Source: Lentisphaeria bacterium
GTDB lineage: Bacteria > Verrucomicrobiota > Lentisphaeria > Victivallales > Victivallaceae
DNA length: 36,686 nucleotides
Direction of reading: 5' to 3'
Assembly (NCBI GenBank): GCA_900768505.1
Contig: CAAGED010000013.1
Span: 1-36,686, forward strand
Shown here: piece by piece, positions 1 to 7,805 of the stretch
Numbering within the stretch: position 1 is the first letter of the stretch
How the letters are laid out: each line of letters opens with the position of its first letter
Program-made: the position numbers and the translations under genes
Notes under the pieces: generated by a model
Databases searched by the model: none
Told to the model about the DNA's origin: nothing
What the model saw: the letters and a program-made list of their open reading frames with translations, nothing else

Positions 1-126
1 ACCTCCGGTTGCTAGCCTGAGCTATAAAATGCACTCTTTGTCCAACTTTTTTCAACTATCTTAAATAAAAACTTTTGAAATTACCTCTGTAGTTTGCTTT
101 TTTAGAACGATATCCGCCATTCCCAT

Positions 127-154
127 ATAATAACTTGTTACGCAAAAAATTCAA
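127..154 (-). promoter_or_regulatory. Possible sigma70-type promoter reading toward the left window edge
   Basis: On the minus strand there is a TTGAAT -35-like box and a TATTAT -10-like box with a 16-base spacer. It lies downstream of the rplS terminator and points out of the window. A CGGAGGT ribosome-binding-like sequence on the minus strand at the very edge (bases 1-10) suggests that a minus-strand gene begins just outside. The region is A+T rich, so chance matches are likely. Confidence 0.3.
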
Positions 155-192
155 GTTGAAAATTCTCACACGGTATATCCAGGACTATCCTC

Positions 193-231
193 AAACAAAA
201 AAACGGATACTCAAACAACTTTGAATATCCG
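193..231 (-). terminator. Rho-independent terminator of the rpsP-khpA-trmD-rplS operon
   Basis: On the minus strand a 12-pair hairpin (arms 204-215 and 220-231, one G-U pair, 4-base loop) is followed at once by seven T residues (the A run at 197-203 on the plus strand). It lies about 30 bases after the rplS stop codon, the expected place for the operon end. Confidence 0.85.
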
Positions 232-262
232 TCCTATGTCGAAAGTAAATTTCGTCCAACTA

Positions 263-607
263 TTAATTGGTGCGCAACTCCTTAACACGAGCAGCCTTAC
301 CAATTTTATCACGCAGGTAGAACAATTTAGCGCGACGTACTTTTCCCTGACGTACAACTTCAATATGATCAATACGCGGGCTGTTTACCGGAAATACACG
401 CTCCACACCCTGGCCGGCGGCAATACGACGGACAGTGAATGTTGCTTCGATGCCACTGCCGCGACGGGCAATAACAGTACCGGCAAATACCTGAACACGT
501 TCAGTGTTGCCTTCTACAATCTTGACGAAGACCTTTACGCCGTCGCCGACAGCGAAATCAGCTACTTCACGCAACTGCTCATTTCTGATCTTATCAACGA
601 TATTCAT
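263..607 (-). CDS. rplS: 50S ribosomal protein L19
   Basis: This is a structural protein of the large ribosomal subunit, placed in bacterial ribosomes near the interface with the small subunit. The 114-residue product has the full length of the family (about 115) and its typical features: an N-terminal helix, a basic SH3-like barrel with a VFAGTVIARRG core, and the C-terminal KVRRAKLFYLRDKIGKAARV segment. The ATG start is preceded by GGAGG at a 9-base distance. It is the last gene of a minus-strand operon after trmD, and a strong terminator follows. Its position after trmD matches the classic rpsP-rimM-trmD-rplS order. Confidence 0.97.
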   Translation of the reverse strand: MNIVDKIRNEQLREVADFAVGDGVKVFVKIVEGNTERVQVFAGTVIARRGSGIEATFTVRRIAAGQGVERVFPVNSPRIDHIEVVRQGKVRRAKLFYLRDKIGKAARVKELRTN

Positions 608-700
608 TTCTAAGAACCTCCAGTTTTATAATAAATAAAATTTTGTTTTTTCAAATATTGTTTCGATTCAGCAATCAAATATTATTCCATTCACACCGCT

Positions 701-1375
701 TCAATCACGGTGCTCCAGCATATCCGGACGTACTGCATTTGTGATTTTGCGAGCCTCTTCCTGACGCCATTGGGCTATTTTACCGTGATTACCGGATAAC
801 AAAATTTCCGGAACCTCCATATCACGATAAACCGGCGGACGAGTATATTGCGGATACTCCAGCAAACCACTGGAAAAAGACTCATCCACACTGGATGAAT
901 CAGACCCCAACACCCCCGGCAACAATCTTACAATTGCATCCACCATCACCATGGCCGGCAAATTACCACTGGTCAACACATAATCGCCAATGGAAAACTC
1001 CAAATCAACAAATTTTCGCACCCGCTCGTCCACGCCCTCATAATGGCCGCAGACTATTATCAAGTGCTCAATAACGCTCAGCTCGGCTGCGGCTGACTGA
1101 CAAAACCGCCTTCCTCGCGGCGATGTCAATATCACAACACTATTTTCCCGGCGCAAATCTTCGATCGCCTCCACCAACGGTTCAACCTTCATCAGCATTC
1201 CCGGGCCGCCCCCGTAGGGCTTATCATCCACCGTTCCACGCTCATCGTGGGAATACCGCCGCAAATCCACCGCATTAATCTCAACAATTTCGTTTTCGAT
1301 TGCCCGATGAATTATGCTCTCAGAAAATGGTCCGAAAAAAATTTCCGGAAATAGTGTTATTATATCGACCTTCAA
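701..1375 (-). CDS. trmD: tRNA (guanine-37-N1)-methyltransferase
   Basis: TrmD transfers a methyl group from S-adenosylmethionine to N1 of G37 next to the anticodon, which prevents +1 frameshifting. The 224-residue protein shows the SPOUT trefoil-knot motifs: GGGPGM (about 55-60), LTSPRG (about 83-88), CGHYEGVDERV (about 109-119) and SIGDYVLTSG (about 128-137), then LEYPQYTRP. The conserved N-terminus MKVDIITLFPEIF forces the start at a TTG codon that directly abuts the TAA stop of khpA, with no bases between. An AGAGG ribosome-binding site lies about 11 bases upstream inside khpA. Translation is therefore probably coupled to khpA. The family is usually about 225-255 residues. Confidence 0.96.
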   Translation of the reverse strand: MKVDIITLFPEIFFGPFSESIIHRAIENEIVEINAVDLRRYSHDERGTVDDKPYGGGPGMLMKVEPLVEAIEDLRRENSVVILTSPRGRRFCQSAAAELSVIEHLIIVCGHYEGVDERVRKFVDLEFSIGDYVLTSGNLPAMVMVDAIVRLLPGVLGSDSSSVDESFSSGLLEYPQYTRPPVYRDMEVPEILLSGNHGKIAQWRQEEARKITNAVRPDMLEHRD

Positions 1376-1693
1376 TTAGTCAACAACCTCTACTGTAACT
1401 TTCTGCTGCATGCGACCGGCCGCTCCGCTAACCAGGGAGCGAATTGCAATAATGGTCTTACCGCGTTTACCGACAATCTTGCCGATATCCTCTTTCTTGC
1501 AATGAATACTGATCACCGCACCATCGTCAGACTCTGCAGTGGTGATTCTCACCGCTTCCGGAGCATCAACCAAGGATTTGACCACATAATCAACAAAATT
1601 CTCCAAATCCTTCAACTGTTTGCTCAACGGTGAAGAGTGTTCCAATTCGGTCTCGCCACAACCAAAAATCTTCTGAAATATTTTTTTAAACAC
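1376..1693 (-). CDS. khpA: KH-domain RNA-binding protein KhpA-like
   Basis: This is a small single-KH-domain protein (105 residues). The RNA-binding GxxG loop is seen as GKIVGKRGKT at about 71-80, within a fold covering the last 75 residues. KhpA proteins (often annotated YlqC) bind RNA, often as partners of KhpB/Jag, and commonly sit in the rpsP-trmD operon, as here. The N-terminal 25 residues (basic, then acidic/serine) look variable. Translation starts at GTG, with AGGA about 10 bases upstream. The gene follows rpsP after 36 bases and its stop touches the trmD start. rimM, which usually separates rpsP and trmD, is absent from this interval. Confidence 0.88.
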   Translation of the reverse strand: MFKKIFQKIFGCGETELEHSSPLSKQLKDLENFVDYVVKSLVDAPEAVRITTAESDDGAVISIHCKKEDIGKIVGKRGKTIIAIRSLVSGAAGRMQQKVTVEVVD

Positions 1694-1729
1694 GTCCGAT
1701 ATTTCCTAAAAAAAGCTTTTCGTTAATTA

Positions 1730-2110
1730 TTAGGCTTCCGTGCCTTCAGCCGCCTTGGCCTCAGCTGCCGCCTTAGCTTCCGCTTCTGCCTGCGCTTTGG
1801 CTTCCGCTTCCGCTGCCGCCTTGGCTTTTGCCTTCTTTGAAAGTGACGGAGCCTTGACCTTGTCCTTCAAGGAAACGCCCTTTTCTACCCGACTTGCAAT
1901 TGCATTAACCGTCATACTGACCTCGGCACCAACACCACGCCAATAAGCCAAACGTTCCAGGTTAACCTTCTCCTCTTTGCTGCGCGGATCAAAAAATCCA
2001 ATTTCTTCAATCGCTTTACCGTCACGCGCCGAACGTGCATCCATTGCTACAATTCTAAAGCAACTTACATTTTTGGTGCCAGTTCTCTTTAATCTGATTT
2101 TTACTGCCAT
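1730..2110 (-). CDS. rpsP: 30S ribosomal protein S16 with Ala/Lys/Glu-rich tail
   Basis: This is a small-subunit protein needed for 30S assembly. The N-terminus MAVKIRLKRTGTKNV and the RDGKAIEEIGFFDP segment are diagnostic of S16. The reading frame stays open 17 codons further upstream, but the ATG at 2110 begins the conserved sequence and has GAGG 9 bases before it. The product is 126 residues. The S16 core ends near residue 80-90, and the last about 35 residues are a low-complexity helix-prone tail of Ala, Glu and Lys. S16 is often only 80-90 residues, so the tail is an extension. First gene of the operon. Confidence 0.96.
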   Translation of the reverse strand: MAVKIRLKRTGTKNVSCFRIVAMDARSARDGKAIEEIGFFDPRSKEEKVNLERLAYWRGVGAEVSMTVNAIASRVEKGVSLKDKVKAPSLSKKAKAKAAAEAEAKAQAEAEAKAAAEAKAAEGTEA

Positions 2111-2169
2111 TCTCCGTAACCTCTTTGTTTGCTGAAAAATGTTTCTTTTATTATTTACCAAAATACCAT

Positions 2170-2202
2170 ATTATCTTTTTATTTCACGCCGAAACAAGTC
2201 AA
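2170..2202 (-). promoter_or_regulatory. Candidate promoter of the rpsP operon
   Basis: On the minus strand a TTGTTT box (plus-strand 2192-2197; an overlapping TTGACT lies at 2197-2202) is followed after 16 bases by GATAAT (2170-2175). This would start transcription about 55 bases before the rpsP ATG. The rest of the 250-base gap up to 2416 is A+T-rich sequence in which I see no gene. Confidence 0.4.
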
Positions 2203-2416
2203 CTCTTCTTATTTCGCACATGAAGCACTTGTGCAGCCAGCGGCAATCAACTTTTTTCAATTCACACCAAAGAAAAAAACTTTATTGTCGACTACATCAA
2301 ACAACCGCACTATAAATGAATAACTAATATACCCTGTTTTCCTGATTTCGCAAGATTTTTTTTGCCTTTTTTTTCATTTTTCCTGACATTTTTACGATAT
2401 ACACCTCATCTCCTCC

Positions 2417-5400
2417 TCAACGCGGCAATTCCAACAATAAATTCAATGGCGTTTTTATTGTCATCCCGCCCGTGATATACATCGATTTATCCTTAGCCGG
2501 AATCAGTTGTCCATCCTCAGGCGACATCATAAACGGCAATGGGACTCCGGGTTCTCCAATACATTCCAATTCATATTTCATCCGGCCACTATCGCCTTCT
2601 CCGGTCAAATTCAATCTACGGCAATAAAATTGCGACAACGCCGCAGCTGCAAATCGTTCCTGAATTGTTGCGCCGCCGTTGCGAAATAACCGGTCAACCG
2701 TCAGCAATGCGCCAGGATCGTAACTGCCGGACGCTTGAATATTCGAAAGCACCACTCCGTTTTTATTCAATATCATACGGAATGCTCCATCAACCCTTAA
2801 CGCCCCTCCGGACGATATTCCGGTCAAACTCAACAATAATTCCGGAAAATCCGCGCTCCTATAACTGAAACCCAAATTCCCGCTACGGGAAAAATTCCAC
2901 TCCACCGGGCGACTAAGCATTAAGTTACCGCCGCAAAAATCACTATAAAATCCATATATCTGCAACGCCGTTTTCGTAATTTCTCCAAATAATGAGGCAT
3001 TTGTAATATTAAATTTATCAATACTGAGACTGGCGGCTGAAATTTTTTCCAACTTAAATTTATCCTCTCCGAATGCGAATTTTCCCGACAATCCGCCACT
3101 CTTGACATTACCGGCAGTCAAATATCCGGCACTGAAACCACCACTGCCCTCGCATGATATTGTCTCAGGAGTAAAATTCACTCTCCCCCGCAACGCAACT
3201 TCAAGCTCATCCACCTCAACGCTTTTGTCTGCGGCAGGATATACATCACTCACTCGGATTAATTCCATCCCATTCTTTTCACTATTCCCGGAAAAGAATG
3301 TAAAATCCACTCTTCCGGCCGAAATTCCGCCCAATTCTCCGTTAAATGCCAAATCTCCCAGTTTTTTCAGCTTACCGTCTTTGCCGCCATACTGCAACAA
3401 CGAACTGCCACGCAACAATATTTTCTGCAAATCCGGCGTCAACTGCAATGACAAAATACCATTTAATTTGCCCAATCTCAAGCTTCCATTGTTACTGCCG
3501 GGCATCGCAAACTTTTCAAATCCAACCCTTATATTTTCACCGATTCGGCAATCCACCGATTCTCCGCGCAACTCCCGAAAAACATTATTCTCCGTCATTT
3601 CCAGCTTATCCGCACCCCAGATTATCTGCCCCAGTGCCAGCTGAAATTTATCCATACTTAAACTTGAAGTGGCATTGCCATCCGCCCAGCTCCGCCGCAA
3701 CATCCAATTATCTCCGCCGCCCAGCCGGCTGCCAGTGGTCGTATCAGTAACCGTGAACGAGCCTCCGCCTAAATCCAGTTTTGCGTCGGAAAGTTTAAAC
3801 GGTGATTTGCCGGTATTCAAAAATTCCCCATGAAACGAACCACTCTGCAATGGGACAACACACTGCATATTTTGGAACTGCAGCTTATTTTCAAGCTGGC
3901 CGGTTTTCAATTTCACCTCCAATGCACTTACATCGGAATTAAAATTTGCCGCAACCCGCCAAATACTTTTGCCGCAAACAACATCCAACGCCGGTTTTTT
4001 AAACAAGCCTCGTTCAAAGGTTAAATCCCCATCCAGCGTATCCGACAAAATATTGTTCAATTTAAAGTCACCGGAAACATTCTGAAGCAGCAATTCCTCG
4101 CCGGAGCGGGAATAACGCACCCGATCCAGATGATAACGGTAATTCCAAAATGCGCCGGGAATATTTTGATACTCAGTCTCCAGAGAAACTCCATTCAATG
4201 TTAAAACCGAATTTACCGCCGAAGCACTTCGTAGTTTGCCACTAATCTGCCGGAATTCAAAAGGCGCTCCGGGATTTTCCCGTTTCCACTCACTCGACCA
4301 CTCACCGACGCAATCTCCCAGCGTCAGCTGCTCCCAGGCATTATCCACCTTGGCGAAATCAGCGCCGGCGGTACCGTATAAACGATATTTACCCGTTAGC
4401 AGATCAAATTCGGACTTAAAATTTCCCCTGACGTTGCCTAAGAGAACGCTGTCGCCATACCGGAGTTGCGCCGCATTAAATTTACGCTCCGACTCATTAT
4501 CTTCAGTTAGACGCAACTCAAAATTATTCATTACCCAGCTGGATTTTTCATCCCGGAAAACGAGTTCGTCACCAAATAGTTTACCAGAAAAATCCATATT
4601 CCCCCAGCGCAACTGATTGGTCGACACATCTTGCAGCTGCAGCGATAATTCCCCGCTAAGCCGCTCACCATTAAGTGAATATAAGCGGTTGTGCAATTCA
4701 AATTTTTCCAATCGCCCACGGCCACTCACCCTGACGCCAACCTCATTGCGACTCAACTCCGCATTAAATTTTTCACCCGCCAGCACAAGATTTCCCCAGC
4801 GTGTTGGCAAGTTAATTCCATCCCCCTGCCAATCCCGCATCTCCAGAGTCATGCCAGCTACCCGCCAATTTTCCAGCGTTCCGGCCAATGCAACTACCCC
4901 GGTGCCGGAAACATGATTGGAATTGAGGATTTTTCCGGAAAAATTTATTATTTCCCCAGTTCCGGGCTTAAGATTCAACTCATCAAAAATCACCCCGGGT
5001 GAATATGTATAATTTCTCAACTGAAACTCAACACTTTCACCAAATTCTCCCCTCCATGAACATCCGCCGGAGGCAAATCTCCCTTCTGCGCTCCATTTAC
5101 CGGAAGTAAAACTCATCTTTTCCAAATATTGTTCCGGCAACTCCGGCAGTGATATTTTTTCTTTTCCAAACAAATTCGCCGCCACCGTCAGCAATTTAGG
5201 AGAAAATTTCACCGGATATGGTAAATTCAGTTTCAAATTTCCAACGTCATCCCAGTGTAAATCAACGGCACCATTTCCGTCACCGCATTGCCAATTTATC
5301 TGACCGGCAAGCGCATCGCCTTCGCGCCGAAATTGTCCACTCAATTCCATTTCAAGGCGTTTGGCATTTCCGGGCAACTCAAAATCAATCACAACATTAC

Positions 5401-5920
5401 GAAAAGCAATCTCGCCGCCAATGGCAGTAACCTGCCGCAAATTACGGCAAAAATCCTTCAATACCGCCGCAAAATCTTCCAGCACCCGACCGTTAATTAA
5501 GACTCTGCCGGATTGAGCATCCAGGCCGCATTGCAGTTTAACCCCATCCAGCATAATAAACGTTACCAATCCACCCGATAATTCACTGCGACAGCGCCGC
5601 ACCAGCAAGGGATAATTCCCAATCTTCACATTGGTGAAACGCACCAGCTGCGACACCTTTGCTTCAGCTCCACGGTGGGCTGGCTTATCCTCCACAACCG
5701 GCAACGTTATTCGACTCTCCGGCAACCAGCGCTTCAGGTCGTCAAACAACATTGTCGCATTTTTCGGCGGCAGGTATCCCCACTGCCGCCAATTCAGCAA
5801 ATTATAAAAACCAAGATTGCTCAAGTGAATGTAGGTCACACTGCCGGATACGGCGCACATCAGCAACACTCCGGCAATGATTATCCATATTTTCAATTTT
5901 ACAATCTTTTTTCTTTTCAT
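2417..5920 (-). CDS. Large YdbH/AsmA-like envelope protein
   Basis: The 1167-residue protein is anchored by one N-terminal membrane segment (about residues 9-29, after a lysine-rich start) and is otherwise a long beta-rich periplasmic part made of short, repeating Gly/Asn/Leu strands. This is the layout of AsmA-like proteins (AsmA, TamB, YdbH), which form hydrophobic grooves between inner and outer membrane and are linked to phospholipid transport to the outer membrane. The last about 250 residues, including SGSYDPGALLTVDRLF and the closing TGGMTIKTPLNLLLELP, look most like the C-terminal part of YdbH. Family placement is by pattern only. It follows the formyltransferase-fold gene by 19 bases and is probably cotranscribed; the ribosome-binding site is poor. 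It implies a diderm envelope. Confidence 0.6.
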   Translation of the reverse strand: MKRKKIVKLKIWIIIAGVLLMCAVSGSVTYIHLSNLGFYNLLNWRQWGYLPPKNATMLFDDLKRWLPESRITLPVVEDKPAHRGAEAKVSQLVRFTNVKIGNYPLLVRRCRSELSGGLVTFIMLDGVKLQCGLDAQSGRVLINGRVLEDFAAVLKDFCRNLRQVTAIGGEIAFRNVVIDFELPGNAKRLEMELSGQFRREGDALAGQINWQCGDGNGAVDLHWDDVGNLKLNLPYPVKFSPKLLTVAANLFGKEKISLPELPEQYLEKMSFTSGKWSAEGRFASGGCSWRGEFGESVEFQLRNYTYSPGVIFDELNLKPGTGEIINFSGKILNSNHVSGTGVVALAGTLENWRVAGMTLEMRDWQGDGINLPTRWGNLVLAGEKFNAELSRNEVGVRVSGRGRLEKFELHNRLYSLNGERLSGELSLQLQDVSTNQLRWGNMDFSGKLFGDELVFRDEKSSWVMNNFELRLTEDNESERKFNAAQLRYGDSVLLGNVRGNFKSEFDLLTGKYRLYGTAGADFAKVDNAWEQLTLGDCVGEWSSEWKRENPGAPFEFRQISGKLRSASAVNSVLTLNGVSLETEYQNIPGAFWNYRYHLDRVRYSRSGEELLLQNVSGDFKLNNILSDTLDGDLTFERGLFKKPALDVVCGKSIWRVAANFNSDVSALEVKLKTGQLENKLQFQNMQCVVPLQSGSFHGEFLNTGKSPFKLSDAKLDLGGGSFTVTDTTTGSRLGGGDNWMLRRSWADGNATSSLSMDKFQLALGQIIWGADKLEMTENNVFRELRGESVDCRIGENIRVGFEKFAMPGSNNGSLRLGKLNGILSLQLTPDLQKILLRGSSLLQYGGKDGKLKKLGDLAFNGELGGISAGRVDFTFFSGNSEKNGMELIRVSDVYPAADKSVEVDELEVALRGRVNFTPETISCEGSGGFSAGYLTAGNVKSGGLSGKFAFGEDKFKLEKISAASLSIDKFNITNASLFGEITKTALQIYGFYSDFCGGNLMLSRPVEWNFSRSGNLGFSYRSADFPELLLSLTGISSGGALRVDGAFRMILNKNGVVLSNIQASGSYDPGALLTVDRLFRNGGATIQERFAAAALSQFYCRRLNLTGEGDSGRMKYELECIGEPGVPLPFMMSPEDGQLIPAKDKSMYITGGMTIKTPLNLLLELPR

Positions 5921-5939
5921 TTCATTATCAATACAAGAG

Positions 5940-6791
5940 TTAGAAGATTAATTTTCGACTGCCGTCGGCATGATATTCGATGGTTTTAACCTGCCGTTCC
6001 ACCTTGGCATCGTCAACAAAATATACCCGTCCAGCCTCATCCAGACGGAAACGTCCGGCGGCATAATCCTCCGCCACCGCCGGAAAAACCTTTAAATCAC
6101 CGGCATATTTCAACAATTCCTGATTATGTATCGCCAATTCCCGCAACGCATCGTCAGCCTTCACCCCGGCCTGGCGCTGCTGATGAATTATTCGCAACTC
6201 TGACAAGGTATGACCGCGGAAATCCACCTTCATGGGTTCCGAAACACCCAAAATCGGCCCGGAATCCACCTCGTCCAAACCGCCGCCGGAATAAGGCAAC
6301 GCCACAATCACACTGCTGCGCAAATAATTGAATCCGGCCAATATCGCCTTTTCCACCGGAATGGCATGCAATCCCACAAAACGTCGATGTCCCGCTTCAT
6401 CCTCAATACTCAAATCACCCGGGTGGACATTCAACGCCACATAATCTCCAGTCACGTTGGTCATGGCGGCGAATCCGGCCAGTAAAATAAAATCAATTTT
6501 GTATTTTTTTAACTCCTGACGCAACAAATCGCTCCACATATTACGCAATTCCTGCCCCCGCAATGTTTTAAGCGAAATTGAACTCTCGCCGTGCGCCAGA
6601 TAAAAAGCCTTCATATCCATTGCCACCAACGGCACATTGAACATTTCACTCAAAATTTTCGCCCGACTGCCCTCAGGATTTTCCGTTACAATCACACTGA
6701 TCGAGTAATTTGCCCCGGCCTGAGCCCGCTGCAACAACAACTCGGCGTTGGCACCGCTTCCGGACATAAAAATCGCTGCTTGTTTTTTCAT
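5940..6791 (-). CDS. Formyltransferase-fold protein, divergent PurN-like
   Basis: The 283-residue protein follows the glycinamide ribonucleotide formyltransferase plan. It has an N-terminal SGSG phosphate-binding loop (about 11-14), an ILLAGFAAMT strand, an NVHPGDL motif equivalent to the catalytic Asn-x-His of PurN, a downstream His-x-Ala stretch, and DSGPIL in place of the catalytic Asp segment. PurN moves a formyl group from 10-formyl-tetrahydrofolate to GAR in purine synthesis. This protein is about 80 residues longer than typical PurN, with an added C-terminal region containing a short FRLDEAGRVYF-type strand pair, so its substrate may differ. It lies downstream of the infC terminator and upstream of the YdbH-like gene. 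Confident fold, moderate function. Confidence 0.68.
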   Translation of the reverse strand: MKKQAAIFMSGSGANAELLLQRAQAGANYSISVIVTENPEGSRAKILSEMFNVPLVAMDMKAFYLAHGESSISLKTLRGQELRNMWSDLLRQELKKYKIDFILLAGFAAMTNVTGDYVALNVHPGDLSIEDEAGHRRFVGLHAIPVEKAILAGFNYLRSSVIVALPYSGGGLDEVDSGPILGVSEPMKVDFRGHTLSELRIIHQQRQAGVKADDALRELAIHNQELLKYAGDLKVFPAVAEDYAAGRFRLDEAGRVYFVDDAKVERQVKTIEYHADGSRKLIF

Positions 6792-6812
6792 AAAAATACC
6801 AAAATTAAATCA

Positions 6813-6856
6813 TTAAAAAAAATGCGTACCCGCAAATGCTTAGTGCGAATACGCAT
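6813..6856 (-). terminator. Rho-independent terminator after infC
   Basis: On the minus strand the hairpin has outer arms ATGCGTA/TACGCAT (6822-6828 with 6850-6856) and inner arms CGCA/TGCG (6831-6834 with 6844-6847) around a 2x2 internal loop. A run of T (plus-strand A 6815-6821) follows directly. It separates infC from the formyltransferase-fold gene. Confidence 0.8.
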
Positions 6857-6965
6857 ATAAATTACCGATTTTTCATGACAATTCAGATCAAGTTGCGGCT
6901 GAAATTACTAATCCGGGATGATTTTTTCATTTCATTTTCCGGCAACGGCAAACCAGCCCTTAATT

Positions 6966-7604
6966 TTAATCTTCGCCGCCGTCCTCATCGGAATCATCGT
7001 CGAAGTCATCATCTACATCGTCATCCAAATCATCCTCAAATTCATCGGAATCCAACCCGTTGGCGATGCGTTCATCAGCCACACGTTTGCAATTCTTGGA
7101 CGGAGCGAGGATTACCGAAATATTTTTCCCCAACATCTTCGGCTTGCCATCCGCATCACCCATTTCAGCCAAATCAGCCAGCAGGCGCTCCATCAATGCA
7201 AAGGCCAAATCCTTATGATCCATTTCACGGCCGCGCAACGTCAGCGTCAACTTGACCTTATTGCCTTTGCAGAGAAATTCCACTGCCCGCTTGACCTTGT
7301 AATTGTAGTCATTAGAGTCAGTATTCACATGGAATTTGACCTCTTTAATCTTCTGAACCAACTGATTTTTACGCTGATTCTTGAGATTCTTCTTCTGCTC
7401 GTACTGCAACTTGCCGAAGTCCATAATCCGAACTACCGGCGGCACTGCGCGGTCAGACACCAATACAAGATCATACCCGGCCTGATGCGCCAGTTCGCGT
7501 GCTTTTGCAAGAGACACAATCTCCAACTGCTCTCCTTCAAGGCCAATCAAACGAACGCTCTCGGCGGTGAAGGAGCGATCTCCCGGTTTTAACAATTTAG
7601 CAAT
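6966..7604 (-). CDS. infC: Translation initiation factor IF-3, probable AUU start
   Basis: IF-3 binds the 30S subunit, checks initiator tRNA and start codon, and prevents premature subunit joining. The 212-residue product shows both domains: the N-domain with VRLIGLEGEQLEIVS and the linker VVRIMDFGKLQYEQ, and the C-domain with IKEVKFHVNTDSNDY and LRGREM. The open frame can be extended five codons to a TTG, but that codon overlaps the GGAGG ribosome-binding site. The ATT at 7602-7604 lies 8 bases after GGAGG, and AUU is the known autoregulatory start of infC in Escherichia coli. The last about 28 residues are almost all Asp/Glu, an unusual acidic tail. It has its own candidate promoter, leader hairpin and terminator. 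Unlike the common order, rpmI and rplT do not follow. Confidence 0.95.
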   Translation of the reverse strand: MAKLLKPGDRSFTAESVRLIGLEGEQLEIVSLAKARELAHQAGYDLVLVSDRAVPPVVRIMDFGKLQYEQKKNLKNQRKNQLVQKIKEVKFHVNTDSNDYNYKVKRAVEFLCKGNKVKLTLTLRGREMDHKDLAFALMERLLADLAEMGDADGKPKMLGKNISVILAPSKNCKRVADERIANGLDSDEFEDDLDDDVDDDFDDDSDEDGGED

Positions 7605-7644
7605 AACCGTATCCTCCAATTTAAGGTTTCATTAATTATAACAA

Positions 7645-7670
7645 AGCATTTTCTCGCATAATAAAATGCT
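7645..7670 (-). promoter_or_regulatory. Hairpin in the infC leader
   Basis: A perfect inverted repeat AGCATTTT/AAAATGCT (7645-7652 with 7663-7670, 10-base loop) lies about 40 bases upstream of the proposed AUU start on the minus strand. There is no T tract after it, so it is not a standard terminator. It could be part of a regulated leader, but no function is shown. Confidence 0.4.
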
Positions 7671-7683
7671 CTCTTTTATCTTC

Positions 7684-7711
7684 ACTTTACACGTTATCTA
7701 ATTTTTTGCAA
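7684..7711 (-). promoter_or_regulatory. Candidate infC promoter
   Basis: On the minus strand TTGCAA (plus-strand 7706-7711) and TAAAGT (7684-7689) are separated by 16 bases. This gives a leader of about 70 bases before the AUU codon. The -35 box is part of a small palindrome TTTGCA-AAA-TGCAAA (7705-7719). Confidence 0.35.
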
Positions 7712-7750
7712 AATGCAAATTAAATTTGTGTTTTTTCCATGTTTTTTTCG

Positions 7751-7787
7751 ATTTTTTTTCAGGTAGCACCAGCTGCCGCCTGAAAAT
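7751..7787 (-). repeat. Inverted repeat in the thrS-infC gap
   Basis: On the minus strand TTTTCAGG and CCTGAAAA form an 8-pair stem around a 15-base G+C-rich loop, about 20 bases after the thrS stop codon. The sequence after it is A-rich rather than T-rich, so it could be a processed or weak transcript end, but not a canonical terminator. Confidence 0.35.
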
Positions 7788-7805
7788 CAAGTGCAATGCC
7801 GAATT

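Noticed and set aside
1..40. TAGCTCAG-like string on the minus strand suggesting a tRNA D-arm
   Set aside because: No acceptor stem, anticodon arm or T-arm can be folded around it before the window edge.
6918..7592. Plus-strand open frame of 224 codons opposite infC
   Set aside because: It is the mirror of infC including the Asp/Glu tail; the Ile-rich hydrophobic stretch comes from complementing acidic codons.
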